From the NCBI RefSeq assembly GCF_009649685.1, contig NZ_WJPK01000001.1, positions 624,760-688,759 of the forward strand: a stretch of DNA of 64,000 bases. Reading direction: 5' to 3'. Of the stretch, positions 63,949 to 64,000 are shown one piece after another (within the stretch, counting starts at the first letter, position 1; the number at the start of each line of letters is the position of its first letter). Made by a program: the position numbers and the translations under genes. Under the pieces are notes generated by a model. It was not told the DNA's origin and ran no database searches. It worked only from the letters and a program-made list of their open reading frames with translations. The stretch is from Flavobacteriaceae bacterium EG-1 (lineage in GTDB: Bacteria > Bacteroidota > Bacteroidia > Flavobacteriales > Flavobacteriaceae).

Positions 63949-64000
63949 ATAGCGCGCGAAGATATTGGTTTTTTACGCTACGGTAATAATTTATCTTTAT

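Overview
The window looks like part of a chromosome of a marine or environmental Flavobacteriaceae (Bacteroidota). The DNA is AT-rich. It has a SusC/SusD pair, a DUF5916 outer-membrane protein, many lipoproteins with an acidic run after the lipobox cysteine, A-rich translation starts without Shine-Dalgarno sites, and several promoter candidates of the Bacteroidota TTG / TAnnTTTG type. I saw no rRNA, tRNA, CRISPR array, complete insertion sequence or prophage. The genus cannot be fixed from the sequence.

Layout. 0-9.4 kb: the end of an amidase gene, an M14 peptidase, a VWA lipoprotein (minus strand), a CBM9/DUF5916 barrel protein, then an exported molybdenum hydroxylase (2Fe-2S subunit plus molybdopterin subunit) followed by a MocA-like nucleotidyltransferase. 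9.4-16.9 kb: an MG2-domain protein, an exported amidohydrolase facing a GntR/FCD regulator with its own palindrome, a lipoprotein, a lone LpxD and a secreted thioredoxin-like protein. 16.9-26.1 kb: a dense sugar-metabolism block with an EamA transporter, two DUF1080 proteins and a Tat-exported Gfo/Idh/MocA dehydrogenase on the plus strand. On the minus strand it has a convergent operon (HUMPS/HPS-like decarboxylase, medium-chain dehydrogenase, SDR, TIM-barrel isomerase) and a PhyH dioxygenase, and then a Tat-exported TIM-barrel isomerase on the plus strand.

26.1-33.3 kb: a YedK/HMCES protein and a tight six-gene operon of TolC, MacA-like, MacB ATPase, MacB permease, LytS-type kinase and LytTR regulator. 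33.6-40.9 kb: a small polysaccharide utilisation locus (SusC, SusD, heparinase II/III-type lyase) whose leader carries a promoter and a perfect 16-bp palindrome. 41-47 kb: a DUF6515-like protein and a set of little-known envelope proteins (MORN-like protein, DUF2490, MORN protein, DUF6134, patatin). 47-54.5 kb: two paralogous AraC regulators among redox genes (nitroreductase, a relic of a zinc-type dehydrogenase, DUF4437 cupin, 2OG oxygenase, SDR) with a DEAH helicase between them. 54.6-64 kb: MarC, a KefG/KefC-like pair, two decayed minus-strand genes, a DEAD-box helicase with a DbpA domain, a zinc-ribbon SDR, a single-domain helicase-like protein and an EamA transporter.

The most interesting candidate is the 16.9-26.1 kb block. 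Its combination of exported dehydrogenase, DUF1080 proteins and TIM-barrel isomerases fits an oxidation/elimination route of glycoside cleavage, which differs from ordinary hydrolysis; the neighbouring SusCD/lyase locus may supply oligosaccharides. Gene decay is also visible: an internally deleted dehydrogenase gene, a nonsense-interrupted nuclease gene and a frameshifted metal-binding lipoprotein gene.
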